Origin: Verrucomicrobiota bacterium
GTDB lineage: Bacteria; Verrucomicrobiota; Verrucomicrobiia; Chthoniobacterales; UBA10450
Assembly (NCBI GenBank): GCA_003219395.1
Contig: QHOR01000130.1
Location: forward strand, 1 to 13,412
DNA: 13,412 nucleotides
Direction: 5' to 3'
The translations under genes and the position numbers were made by a program. Each line of letters starts with the position of its first letter. The stretch's first letter is position 1. Shown piece by piece: positions 5,281 to 13,283 of the stretch. The notes under the pieces are model-generated. The model was given only the letters and a program-made list of their open reading frames with translations, was not told the DNA's origin and searched no databases.

Positions 5281-7843
5281 ATGTCTCGCATATCACTGGC
5301 AAAGTTTTCCTCAAGGCTTCTATTGTTTATGATGGTCAACCTCAAAGCTGCTACCACTGAACCCTCGCCTGTCATCACTTTTCCGCCCAACTCGGCGCAT
5401 AAGTGGATTTTGCCTAACGGTGTGACGATTATCGTCCAGGAAGATCGTAGTGCCCCTGTAGCCAGCGTGCAGGCGTGGTGTGCCACTGGAAGCGTCGATG
5501 AAGATCAACACCTCGGAGCCGGGTTGTCTCACATTCTCGAGCACATGCTCTTTAAGGGAACGAAAACGCGGGGGAAAAACGAGATTGCGCAGAAAATTCA
5601 GGACGTGGGTGGCTACATTAATGCATATACTTCCTTCGATCGTACGGTGTTTTGGATTGACGTTCCGAAAGATGGCGTCGTCACCGCGCTGGATATTTTG
5701 GCTGACGCGATGATGAATTCGACCTTGCCTCCAGAGGAATACCAGAAGGAGCAGGAAGTGATTGGCGGGCCTGCTGCTTTTTGCAACGGCCTATCAGGTA
5801 CACCCTTACCGGTTCCCGGTGATCGGTCAGATCGAAATCTATAACCAGCTCACTCAGGAGCAGGTGATGCAGTATTATAAAACGCGCTACGTTCCCAACA
5901 ATCTCACGTTTATTGTTGTCGGCGATGTCGATGCAGAAAAAGTGCGGCACCAATTGGCCGACTTATTCAAGGCGTACCCGGAGAAATCACTCCAACCGGT
6001 GTTCATTCCGGGGGAGCCACCGCAACTCGGCCGACGGGAAGTGCATCAGGAATTTGCCACCGAATTGACGCATCTCTCGCTGGCGTGGCACATCCCGGCA
6101 GTCACGAATCCCGACGTGCCCGCGCTTGATCTGCTCTCAACGATTCTCGGTGAGGGGCGTAGCTCGCGTTTGTATCGGCGCGTTCGCGAAGAAGATGGTC
6201 TCGCCTTTCGGATATCAGCATTTTCCTACACGCCGGGTGATCCTGGATTGTTCGGAATAGATGCTACAGTCGACCCAAAGAAACGCGAAGCAGCTCAGAA
6301 ACTGGCCCTGCAAATTGTTGACGATGTGAAACACGCCGGCGTCACTGCCGATGAACTTGCCAAGGCAAAGAAAATTATGCTCAGTCATCACCTCGGCGCG
6401 CTGACTACCATGCGAGGCCAGGCGTCGGACATCGGCTCGAACTGGTTGCTCACGCGCAATCTGAATTTTAGCCGCGACTATCTTGACGCCGTGCAAAAAG
6501 TTTCCATCGACGATATCAAGCGCGTCGCCGCGCAATATCTGACAGAAAACAATCTGACGGTTATTTCGTTGAATCCGAAAGGTTCGCTCGCCACGAAAAC
6601 TGAGGGTCCGAAGGCCGCTGCAGCCGGCGAAATCCAAAAATTTGAATTATCGAATGGATTGCGACTTCTGGTTCGCGAAGATCCTCGCTTGCCCCTCGTG
6701 GCCATGGGCGCTGTTTTTCGCGGCGGTCTTCTTGCCGAGAATCCGCAGGACAACGGTATCACGCATTTGATGGCGAAAGTGCTGTTGAAAGGAACCAAAA
6801 GCCGTACCGCTGAACAGATCGCCAACGAGATCGAGGCGGTGGGCGGTTCCGTTTCAAGCGACTCGGGCAACAACAGCTTTGGAGTGTCGGTCGATGTGAT
6901 GAAACCCGATTTGAAACTGGGCGTGGATTTGCTCTCGGACGTTTTACTTAACGCGACCATGCCCGAGAAGGCGATCGCGCGTGAAAAAGAAATCCAGATC
7001 GCGGCGATCCAACAGGAGGACGAGCAACTGACGGCGGTCGCGCGCAACATCCTCCGCCAGGCGCTTTTTATGCAGCATCCCTACGCGCTGCGGGGCAGTG
7101 GCTCGCTCGAGACCGTTAAGCGTTTAACGCAAAAAGATCTCATCGATTTTCGTGATCATTACGTGGTGGCTAAGAACGGGGTGATCTACGTCTTTGGAGA
7201 TGTTAAGGCGGCTGAGGTGAAGCAGCTTGTTGAGCAGGCTCTCGGCAAGATGCAGCCTGGTAGCCTTGCTCTGACTGACGCAAAACCTTCCATCTCGCTC
7301 AGTAAACCGGAGACCGTGGAAAGCCGTAAAGACAAAGCACAAGGCGTGATCATGGTTGGATTTCGAGGTGCCAGCTTGTCGAGCCCGGATCGATACGCGC
7401 TGGAATTAATCGATGAAGCGAGCAGCGATCTCGGATCGCGTTTTTTTATCCGCATTCGTGAGCAAATGGGGTTGGCCTATTACGTCGGGGCAAGCCAGAT
7501 GCAAGGCCTGGTGCCCGGGCTCTTCGCATTTTATCTCGGTCTCGATGAAATTCACAAGCTCGCCAACGAGGGATTAACGCCTGTGGAATTGACGCGAGCG
7601 AAGAAGAAACTGATTGGGCAGCAAGAAATCGCCAATCAAAGCAACGAAGCGTTTGGTTATCATTGCGCGCTGGACGAGCTATACGGGCTCGGATTTGATT
7701 ATTACAAGCAACTGGAGCACGATGTAAACGCGGTAACGCTGGAGGATATTAAACAAGTGGCTGCGAAATATTTTCGCGATCAACCATATGTTTTGGCGAT
7801 CGTGCGACCCTCGGAAGCTTCCCCGGCTGCGAAACAAAAATAA
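5281..7843 (+). pseudogene. Two-domain M16 zinc protease (pitrilysin/PqqL type), broken by a deletion and frameshift near 5764
   Basis: Two frames together encode an M16 protease of about 854 residues. The first frame (5281-5763) has a signal peptide-like start (SRLLLFMMVNLKAA), then WILPNGVTIIVQEDRSAPV and the metal/catalytic motif HILEH (84-88) in LSHILEHMLFKGTKTRG. It ends at KEQEVI. The second frame carries on from LLFATAYQVHPYRFPVIGQ (from about 5774), giving the first M16_C domain (LSTILGEGRSSRLYRRVRE) and a second M16/M16_C pair with no further interruption. In homologues I expect EVI to be followed by RRE and about 14 more residues before LLFATAYQ; here only about 10 nt separate them, so some 40 nt are missing. 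The lost segment includes the Glu expected as third zinc ligand. The second domain has HLMAK instead of HxxEH, normal for tandem M16 proteins whose second half is non-catalytic. Known tandem enzymes degrade peptides outside the cytoplasm. The next gene follows after 3 nt. Confidence 0.85.
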
Positions 7844-7846
7844 GGC

Positions 7847-8287
7847 ATGGCCGAAGTCCAGAAAACCACTCTAAGCGGTGAGATGACGCAGCGGTTCATC
7901 GAATTCGTCGTGATGCATGCGCAAAACGCCGCTCTATTTCTCGGGCAAATTCCCAATCCAAAAACCGGTCAGGGCGAAGTGAATCTCGACCTGGCCAGAA
8001 TGTTTATCGACCAACTCGCCATGATTCAGGAGAAAACGCGGGGCAATCTGACAAGCGAAGAGGCAAAGGTGTTGAGCAACGCGCTTTCCAATTTGCAGAT
8101 CGCATATGTGGAAGTCGCGCGGGAACAGCCTCAAGGCGCTGCTCAGCCCGAGCAGCCTCAAGCCGCCCCGGCAGCAGAGCCGACGGAGGAAGCATCGACG
8201 ACTGAACCAGAGTCAGCTGCGCCGATCGCGTCACCTGAGTCGGAGACAGAATCGAGAAAGAAATTCACCAAAAGCTACGGCCCGTAG
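7847..8287 (+). CDS. DUF1844 family protein
   Basis: The N-terminal 90 residues match DUF1844: RFIEFVVMHAQNAALFLGQ (16-34), PNPKTGQGEVNLDLARMFID, then KTRGNLTSEEAKVLSNAL and LQIAYVEV. This short helical family is widespread in Verrucomicrobia, Planctomycetes, Acidobacteria and deltaproteobacteria and has no established function. Residues 94-140 form a Pro/Ala/Glu/Ser-rich, probably disordered tail, ending in a basic KKFTKSYGP. No signal peptide is seen. The ATG stands 3 nt after the M16 stop codon with AAGG just upstream, so it is almost certainly translated from the same mRNA as the M16 protease. The gene ends convergently with mlaD. Confidence 0.88.
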   Translation: MAEVQKTTLSGEMTQRFIEFVVMHAQNAALFLGQIPNPKTGQGEVNLDLARMFIDQLAMIQEKTRGNLTSEEAKVLSNALSNLQIAYVEVAREQPQGAAQPEQPQAAPAAEPTEEASTTEPESAAPIASPESETESRKKFTKSYGP

Positions 8288-8306
8288 GTCGCCCGTCCAC
8301 CTCGCT

Positions 8307-8338
8307 TATCATCCTCAGCGCGGCGAGGGAGCTCGCAA
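8307..8338 (+). repeat. Dispersed intergenic repeat, copy 1
   Basis: TATCATCCTCAGCGC followed by GGCGAGGGAGCTCGCAA. It is similar to the reverse complement of 11288-11316 (TGTCATTCTGAGCGG, then AAGCGAAGAATCTC): shared TCAT.CT.AGCG, GCGA.G.A and CTC. It lies in the 224-nt gap between the convergent DUF1844 and mlaD genes. I see no gene and no clear terminator in the rest of that gap. Confidence 0.45.
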
Positions 8339-8511
8339 TCGAAGCGCTCTACAAACGCGGGAATTGCGTACTCAATCAGCTCGTGTGAAGTCCTTCTTCA
8401 TTGAGGAAGACTGTGCGACATAGCGTCTCGTGTTGTATTACGCGACAACGCACAGACTCTAACCAGTCGCTTCAGCTACGAAATCGTTCGCTGTCGCTCA
8501 AAAGCGTTTAT

Positions 8512-9537
8512 CTAGCGGCTGCTCGTGCGCTCAGTGGGAGTGGCGCGTGGATGTGGCTTTGCTCTGGCAGCTTTGCGTACGGTAGTGGTCCCCTCACCGG
8601 CGACCGCAGGCGTAGCTGACCCCTCGGGATATTTCTTGGTCGTTGGCCAGATTAAGCGCCACGGCTGTGTTTTGATTGTCTCGCTGAACTCTTTGATGTT
8701 TTGACCAGCTGGTCCGAGCTCAGTCGTCGCCATCTTTAGTTTCTCTGACGAGTTCCGCAGGTTTCGCAATGTGACCTCGATGTTGTCGTTCTCCGTCAGA
8801 CTGGTGCTGATTTTTTCGATATTGGTCAAAGAATGCGAGAGCGCGCTATCGGGCGCAGTTAAGTCGGACAGATGTTGGCCGAAAGTCTTGAACTGTCCGA
8901 GCGCAAGAGTCAGCTCTGAGTTTTCGTCCGTGAGACGGTTTAGGTTTTGCGCGGTCTGCTGAAGATCTTTCATCGTGTTGGTGGCTTCTGCTGCGACCGG
9001 TTTGATAACTTCCAGCATTTTGGCCGCGGCTTCGCCCAGGTCGGGCGTGCGTTCTCCCGCGAAAATCTCGCCGTTTTTCGCCCGTCCAGATTTCTCAGTG
9101 CCCTGGGTAATGTCGATGGCCATGTCGCCCAACAATCCAAGCTGGATCATTCGCGCCTTGGCATCGCGATAGACCTTCGCGTCTTTGTCTACCTGCACAT
9201 CGATGCGCACTTCGAATTTCGGTTTGCCCGCCGTTGGGGAGGGGCTGGGGCTGGCATTGGCTTCGGGCGGGTTAATCGCCGCAGCGGCTTCCTCTGCGCG
9301 CTTTTCTTCTTCGGGTGAGACAGGTGAATACAGTTTCTGGACTTGTCCAATTTTCCGACCCGCCAGCATGACTGGTGCTCCCTGTTTGATTCCCACCGCG
9401 TTATCGAAATAAACCTTGTAAGTCACAAGCGGCCGGAACAATGCGGGTGCCCCGAGCAAGACCAAAAGGAAAGCGACTACCGCGATCGTTCCGATCACGA
9501 GCAGACCAGTCATGATTTCATTTCTTTGTAATTGCAT
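8512..9537 (-). CDS. mlaD: MlaD-like MCE-domain lipid transport protein
   Basis: The 341-residue protein has one N-terminal membrane helix (about 10-30, LLVIGTIAVVAFLLVLLGA) after the polar RNEI typical of the family. An MCE domain follows: VYFDNAVGIKQGAPVMLAGRKIGQV (43-66), then FEVRIDVQVDKDAKVYRDA and LGLLGDMAIDITQG. Between these halves lies a Pro/Ala/Glu/Ser-rich insertion (about 71-107, with EEEKRAEEAAAA and SPSPSP), absent from compact MlaD proteins. The C-terminal half (165-290) is a long helical region likely to form a coiled coil, and the last 25 residues are basic. In the Mla system this protein is anchored in the inner membrane, forms a hexameric ring and receives phospholipids for the MlaFE transporter. 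It is the third gene of the mlaE-mlaF-mlaD operon; its ATG at 9537 overlaps the end of mlaF by 20 nt, and RNEI before the helix favours this start over the Met at 9513. Confidence 0.88.
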   Translation of the reverse strand: MQLQRNEIMTGLLVIGTIAVVAFLLVLLGAPALFRPLVTYKVYFDNAVGIKQGAPVMLAGRKIGQVQKLYSPVSPEEEKRAEEAAAAINPPEANASPSPSPTAGKPKFEVRIDVQVDKDAKVYRDAKARMIQLGLLGDMAIDITQGTEKSGRAKNGEIFAGERTPDLGEAAAKMLEVIKPVAAEATNTMKDLQQTAQNLNRLTDENSELTLALGQFKTFGQHLSDLTAPDSALSHSLTNIEKISTSLTENDNIEVTLRNLRNSSEKLKMATTELGPAGQNIKEFSETIKTQPWRLIWPTTKKYPEGSATPAVAGEGTTTVRKAARAKPHPRATPTERTSSR

Positions 9538-10299
9538 CGAGGCTGCCTTCCAGAATCGGACCTTCCGTGCTGCCGCTCACGAACTGCGCGACCACAGGAT
9601 TCTTGGATTGTTTGAATTTTTCAGGTTCGGCTTCTTCAATGATCTTTCCCTGGTATAACATAGCCATTCGCGTGGCGATGCGAAAGGCGCTGTCCATTTC
9701 GTGCGTGGCTGTGATGGATGTGACCTTCGATTTCTCGGTAAGGCCGATAATCAATTCGTCGATTACCGAGGCAATGACCGGGTCGAGGCCCGCGGACGGT
9801 TCGTCCAGCAGGATCAATTCGGGCTCAAGCACGAGGGCGCGCGCCAGGGCAACGCGTTTTCGCATACCGCCGCTGAGCTCTTCTGGCAACAGTTCTTTCG
9901 AATCCTCCATGCCAACGAGCTCGAGTTTTGCATCGACAATCTCCTCGATCTCGGCTTATCGGTGAGTTCTTCCAGGGGCAGAGCAACATTGTCGCGTACA
10001 TTGCGTGAGCTCAACAGCGCGGAATACTGATAGACCATTCCAATGTGCCGTCGCACCTGCTGAAGCTTTCGGCGCCGGAGCCGCGTGATTTCAAAGCGCT
10101 TGAAGAAAATCGAGCCGGAATCGGGGCGGAGTGTGCCGAGAATCAATCGCAAAATCGTGCTTTTGCCGCTGCCGCTCTGCCCCATAATGACCAGCCGCTC
10201 CTGCGGCTCGATCTTGAGCGAAACGCCGTCGAGCACTTGTTTTTCTTCGAACTGCATATGCACATCGCGCAGTTCGACCATGTCGACCGGGGTGCTCAC
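9518..10299 (-). pseudogene. mlaF: MlaF-like ABC transporter ATPase, with a 1-nt frameshift near 9953
   Basis: The ATPase is encoded in two frames. The first part (10299 to about 9955) gives VELRDVHMQFEEKQVLDGV, Walker A GQSGSGKST, and the Q-loop segment GMVYQYSALLSSRNVRDNV up to LEELTDK. There the frame is lost. The second part (from 9952) reads EIEEIVDAKLELVGMEDSKE, signature LSGGMRKRVALARAL, Walker B LILLDEPSAGLDP, the H-loop ATHEMDSAF and the family C-terminus. Restoring one base between AAG and GAG gives a 260-residue protein, normal for MlaF. All nucleotide-binding motifs are intact, so the gene would be functional but for this one position. I place the start at GTG 10299, which overlaps the mlaE stop as GTGA and implies translational coupling; ATG at 10281 is the alternative. 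MlaF powers phospholipid movement through MlaE at the inner membrane. Confidence 0.85.
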
Positions 10300-11120
10300 G
10301 TGGGATAAAAAGTAGTGTAAATAACATTGTAGAGGGTATCGAAGCCGATCACGGTGGTAATTGCAGTGACAACACTTGACGTTGTGGATGCACCGACCCC
10401 GGCGGCGCCGCCTTTCACTGTCAATCCGCGATAACAAGCGATCGCCGCGATAACCAGACCGAATAGAAAGCTCTTCAGAATACCGGTAATAATGTCGCGA
10501 ATCAGCAGTGAATCTTTCACGAGATCCAGAAAGTATGGAAACGCGATGCTAAAGTAGGCTTTGCACACGAGACTGGTGGCGAACACGGCTGCGATGTTCG
10601 AAACCGTGGACAAACACGGCATCAGTAAAAACAGCGCCAGCATCCGCGGTGCCACCAGGAAACGTAAAGGTCCGATCCCCATCGCTTCGATCGCTTCGAC
10701 TTCTTCGGAAACCTGCATTGTTCCCAGTTCCGCCGTAAACGCGGCGCCAATTCGCGCCGCGAGCATGATGCCCGTGATCAATGGCCCCAATTCGCGCGTA
10801 AAGGCAATTGAAACCAGGCCGGGAATGAGCCGCTCCGTCCCGAAGCGTTGCAACTGGTAGCCCGTCAGCAGCGCCATGGTGAGGCCGAGGAAAAACGAAA
10901 CCAGTCCCACCAGCGGCACCGAATCCACACCCGCGCGCTCCGTATTGCGAAAAAAACTCGCGGCGCGAAACGGGACGCGCCCGTGCTGAATCCGTTCGAA
11001 GGTTTCTTCGAACGTGTTCACAATAAACCAGAACACGCCGCCTACTTCGCGAAGGAAATAACGCGTGACATGGCCGATTCCCTCGGCAATCAAAACCGGC
11101 GGCGGTTCAGTTTTCGCCAT
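10296..11120 (-). CDS. mlaE: MlaE-like permease of an ABC lipid transporter
   Basis: The 274-residue integral membrane protein matches the MlaE/YrbE permease family. The conserved core runs FTRELGPLITGIMLAARIG (107-125) and AELGTMQVSEEVEAIEAMGI (130-149), the segment next to the membrane that contacts the ATPase. Hydrophobic segments are visible near 25-37, 68-88, 110-125, 158-185 and 215-230, and the family's CYRGLTVKGGAAGVGAS is present near the C-terminus. In the Mla complex a pair of these subunits forms the lipid path between MlaD and MlaF. It is first in the minus-strand operon, with its stop overlapping the likely mlaF start. No mlaA, mlaB or mlaC homologue is in the window, common for the minimal E-F-D arrangement. 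ATG at 11120 has no evident Shine-Dalgarno site; a candidate promoter lies 38 nt upstream. Confidence 0.92.
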   Translation of the reverse strand: MAKTEPPPVLIAEGIGHVTRYFLREVGGVFWFIVNTFEETFERIQHGRVPFRAASFFRNTERAGVDSVPLVGLVSFFLGLTMALLTGYQLQRFGTERLIPGLVSIAFTRELGPLITGIMLAARIGAAFTAELGTMQVSEEVEAIEAMGIGPLRFLVAPRMLALFLLMPCLSTVSNIAAVFATSLVCKAYFSIAFPYFLDLVKDSLLIRDIITGILKSFLFGLVIAAIACYRGLTVKGGAAGVGASTTSSVVTAITTVIGFDTLYNVIYTTFYPT

Positions 11121-11157
11121 GGACGAGAAGTTGCCTCACTTCGCCATTAGGAAAAAG

Positions 11158-11187
11158 AGTAAACTTCGCTCCACGGCTGGATGTTAA
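11158..11187 (-). promoter_or_regulatory. Candidate sigma70-type promoter for the mla operon
   Basis: On the minus strand TTAACA (5/6 match to the -35 box) and TTTACT (4/6 to the -10 box) are separated by 18 bp and would start transcription about 30 nt before the mlaE ATG. Its -35 overlaps a GTTAAGCC/GTTAAAG motif (11183-11197) like the octamers at 12485-12516. The remaining 11121-11386 gap, between divergent genes, holds the dispersed repeat below and no gene. Confidence 0.35.
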
Positions 11188-11287
11188 GCCGTTAAAGAAT
11201 TGGAGCATTACACTGCCAGATGGTCATGGCGAGGGAAGTGAAACATCTCTGATTACCAGCTTTCAGCGGTCTATGAAGAAGTAACTA

Positions 11288-11316
11288 GAGATTCTTCGCT
11301 TCCGCTCAGAATGACA
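11288..11316 (-). repeat. Dispersed intergenic repeat, copy 2
   Basis: On the minus strand it reads TGTCATTCTGAGCGG followed by AAGCGAAGAATCTC. It resembles the element at 8307-8338 in the opposite orientation, and its GCGAAG.A.CTC end resembles 13284-13308. It lies in the divergent gap between mlaE and the asparaginase gene. Confidence 0.5.
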
Positions 11317-11386
11317 ATGAGCCTACCGTCAGTGCTTACATCAAACCTTTCGACAACATCCAAAGCAACCCTTTACATTGTCTGGG

Positions 11387-12481
11387 ATGAAAGTCGCGGC
11401 AGCTTTCGGAGCTAATTGCTTGTTTGCGTTCATGCTCTTTAGTGCAGTCCCGAAAGCTCTCGGGACGCTCGCCCAGGAACCAACCGGATCTCTCGGAGTT
11501 GCTGCAGAAAACCGCCCTGAGCATCAATCAAAGATGGAAACAAAGAAAATTGGACTGGCCATCCACGGGGGCGCCGGCACTATCGAGCGAAGCAATATGA
11601 CTCCGGAACGCGAGCGCGAATATCGCACCGGCTTGGAACGCGCGCTCACGGCTGGTTACGAAATCCTCAAGCGTGGCGGCTCAAGTCTCGACGCAACGCA
11701 GGCCGCTGTTCGCGTGCTCGAGGACGATCCGCACTTTAACGCGGGGAAAGGCTCCGTGTTTACAAGCGCAGGGACCAACGAGATGGACGCTGCGATCATG
11801 GACGGCAAAACTCTCGCTGCCGGTGCGGTCGCTTCTTTGAAGCACATCAAGAATCCGATCAGTCTTGCCCGCCTGGTCATGGAGAAATCCGGGCACGTCA
11901 TGATGGACAGTGAAGGCGCGGAAGCGTTCGCGCAGGAGAACGGCATTGAACTGACGGATCAGAAATATTTTTTTACGCAAGATCGCTGGGACGCTTTGCA
12001 GAAGATCAAGGCTGCTGAAAAACGTCGCACCACCGGCGCGCGAAACGCGTTTTTGATTACCGATCAAGATCGGCACGGCACCGTGGGAGCAGTAGCTTTG
12101 GATCAAAGCGGGAATCTTGCCGCAGCGACTTCCACTGGTGGCACAACCAACAAGCGGCCGGGGCGCATCGGCGACACGCCGGTTATCGGCGCCGGCACTT
12201 ACGCAAACAATGCCACCTGTGCGGTTTCCGCGACGGGCGACGGCGAATATTTTATCCGCGCAACCGTTGGGCACGATGTTTCGGCGTTAATGGAATACTA
12301 CGGGATGTCTCTGAACGATGCAGCACGGGCCGCTTTGGACAAGGTTGCAAAACTTGGCGGCGAAGGTGGATTGATCGCAATCGATCATCAGGGGAATGTC
12401 ACGTTGCCCTTCAACACTTCAGGGATGTACCGTGGCTATGTCGATCCGAACGGCAAGTTTGTTATCGAAATCTACCGTTGA
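11387..12481 (+). CDS. Exported isoaspartyl peptidase / type 2 (plant-type) asparaginase, Ntn-hydrolase family T2
   Basis: The 364-residue precursor has an N-terminal hydrophobic leader (MKVAAAFGANCLFAFMLFSA) and a spacer, so the enzyme is probably periplasmic. The mature part begins with KKIGLAIHGGAGT, followed by GGSSLDATQAAVRVLEDDPHFNAG and GTNEMDAAIMDG. The autoprocessing site is HGTVGAVALD, with the catalytic Thr at residue 232; cleavage before it gives the alpha and beta subunits. Further active-site signatures TSTGGTTNKRPGRIGDTPV and GAGTYAN follow. The family hydrolyses isoaspartyl dipeptides and L-asparagine, clearing damaged peptides or scavenging nitrogen. Length is normal plus leader. 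I start at ATG 11387; a TTG at 11378 is also in frame but gives no better leader. The downstream glycosyltransferase gene is 73 nt away, separated by a large inverted repeat, so cotranscription is doubtful. Confidence 0.92.
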   Translation: MKVAAAFGANCLFAFMLFSAVPKALGTLAQEPTGSLGVAAENRPEHQSKMETKKIGLAIHGGAGTIERSNMTPEREREYRTGLERALTAGYEILKRGGSSLDATQAAVRVLEDDPHFNAGKGSVFTSAGTNEMDAAIMDGKTLAAGAVASLKHIKNPISLARLVMEKSGHVMMDSEGAEAFAQENGIELTDQKYFFTQDRWDALQKIKAAEKRRTTGARNAFLITDQDRHGTVGAVALDQSGNLAAATSTGGTTNKRPGRIGDTPVIGAGTYANNATCAVSATGDGEYFIRATVGHDVSALMEYYGMSLNDAARAALDKVAKLGGEGGLIAIDHQGNVTLPFNTSGMYRGYVDPNGKFVIEIYR

Positions 12482-12484
12482 AGT

Positions 12485-12516
12485 GTTAAAGCGTTAAACC
12501 GTTGAAGCGTGAAGAG
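12485..12516 (+). repeat. Degenerate octamer tandem repeat (GTTAAAsC type)
   Basis: Three consecutive 8-mers GTTAAAGC, GTTAAACC and GTTGAAGC are followed by a decayed GTGAAGAG. They lie directly after the asparaginase stop codon. A related pair, GTTAAGCC then GTTAAAG, occurs at 11183-11197 in the other gap flanking this gene. Confidence 0.6.
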
Positions 12517-12547
12517 GCTGAAATGGACCCGCTTCAACTGTTTAACG
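12492..12547. terminator. 18-bp inverted repeat between the asparaginase and glycosyltransferase genes
   Basis: The left arm CGTTAAACCGTTGAAGCG (12492-12509) and right arm CGCTTCAACTGTTTAACG (12530-12547) are complementary over 18 bp with one mismatch, around a 20-nt loop. The arms are built from the octamer repeat. It could end transcription or protect the mRNA end of the asparaginase gene, but no U-tract follows, so it may equally be a mobile or repeat-derived palindrome. It ends 7 nt before the next ATG. Confidence 0.55.
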
Positions 12548-12554
12548 AACGCTC

Positions 12555-13283
12555 ATGCTCCCGCCTTTCTCCGTCGTTATTCCCTGTTTCAATGAAGCGG
12601 CACGCATTGGGGAAACAGTTCGCCTCACGCTCCATTATCTAGCTCTCAACGCGCCGGGGGCTGAATTGATCGTCGTGAACGACGGATCAACCGATGGCAC
12701 CGCGGCGATGGCACGTGAAAGAATGAAAGATGCGAAAGTTGAAACGCGGTTGCTGGAGAATTTTCCAAATCGCGGCAAAGGCGCCGCGGTTCATTCAGGA
12801 CTGCTTGCCGCACAGAAGCCGATCGGCCTGTTTTTCGATGCCGACCTTTCCACGCCGCTGGCAGAGACACCGAAATTGATCGAGCCGATTGCAAGTGGCC
12901 AAATCGACATTGCGTTGGGGTCGCGTGCCTTGGATCGCAGACTAATTGGTATCCATCAGCCGTGGCGGCGCGAACAGGCTGGCCGCGCGTTCAACTTGCT
13001 GGTGCGCGTCGCTACCGGCCTGCCTTTCTGGGATACACAATGCGGCTTCAAGGCTTTTCGTCTCGATGTGTGCCGCCCAATTCTGGAGGCTGCCCGCCTC
13101 GACGGATTCGCCTTCGACGTCGAACTGCTTTATCTCGCGCAGCATGCCGGGTTGCGGATCCGCGAAATTCCGGTGCGTTGGAATCACGCTGAAGGCAGCA
13201 AAGTCAGCTTTTTTCGCGATAGCTTACGAATGTTGCGCGAAGTAATCGTGCTTAGAAAGACAATGAACGCGATGTCTGCCTAA
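12555..13283 (+). CDS. Family 2 glycosyltransferase, dolichyl/polyprenyl-phosphate glucosyltransferase-like
   Basis: The 242-residue protein is a GT-A glycosyltransferase of family GT2. It shows FSVVIPCFNEAARI (5-18), VVNDGSTDGT (40-49, nucleotide-binding Asp), NRGKGAAVHSGL (72-83), the metal-binding DXD as FFDADLSTP (93-101), GSRALDRR (122-129), DTQCGFKAF (160-168) and IPVRWNHAEGSKV (205-217). The DTQCGFKAF and W-x-H-x-x-GSKV combination is characteristic of the ALG5-like dolichyl-phosphate beta-glucosyltransferase and DPM1-like branch, which transfers a sugar from UDP- or GDP-sugar to a polyprenyl phosphate at the cytoplasmic membrane face. There is no C-terminal membrane segment, so it is soluble or peripheral. 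Sugar and acceptor are not determined by sequence alone. ATG at 12555 lacks a Shine-Dalgarno site and follows an 18-bp inverted repeat by 7 nt. No glycan cluster is seen nearby. Confidence 0.9.
   Translation: MLPPFSVVIPCFNEAARIGETVRLTLHYLALNAPGAELIVVNDGSTDGTAAMARERMKDAKVETRLLENFPNRGKGAAVHSGLLAAQKPIGLFFDADLSTPLAETPKLIEPIASGQIDIALGSRALDRRLIGIHQPWRREQAGRAFNLLVRVATGLPFWDTQCGFKAFRLDVCRPILEAARLDGFAFDVELLYLAQHAGLRIREIPVRWNHAEGSKVSFFRDSLRMLREVIVLRKTMNAMSA

Noticed and set aside
9814..10437. mlaF start upstream at 10437
   Set aside because: The extra N-terminal residues are antisense-like shadow of mlaE coding sequence; ABC homology begins after GTG 10299 at the GTGA overlap.
11378..11389. TTG start at 11378 for the asparaginase
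   Set aside because: ATG at 11387 gives a complete export leader and is a far commoner start.
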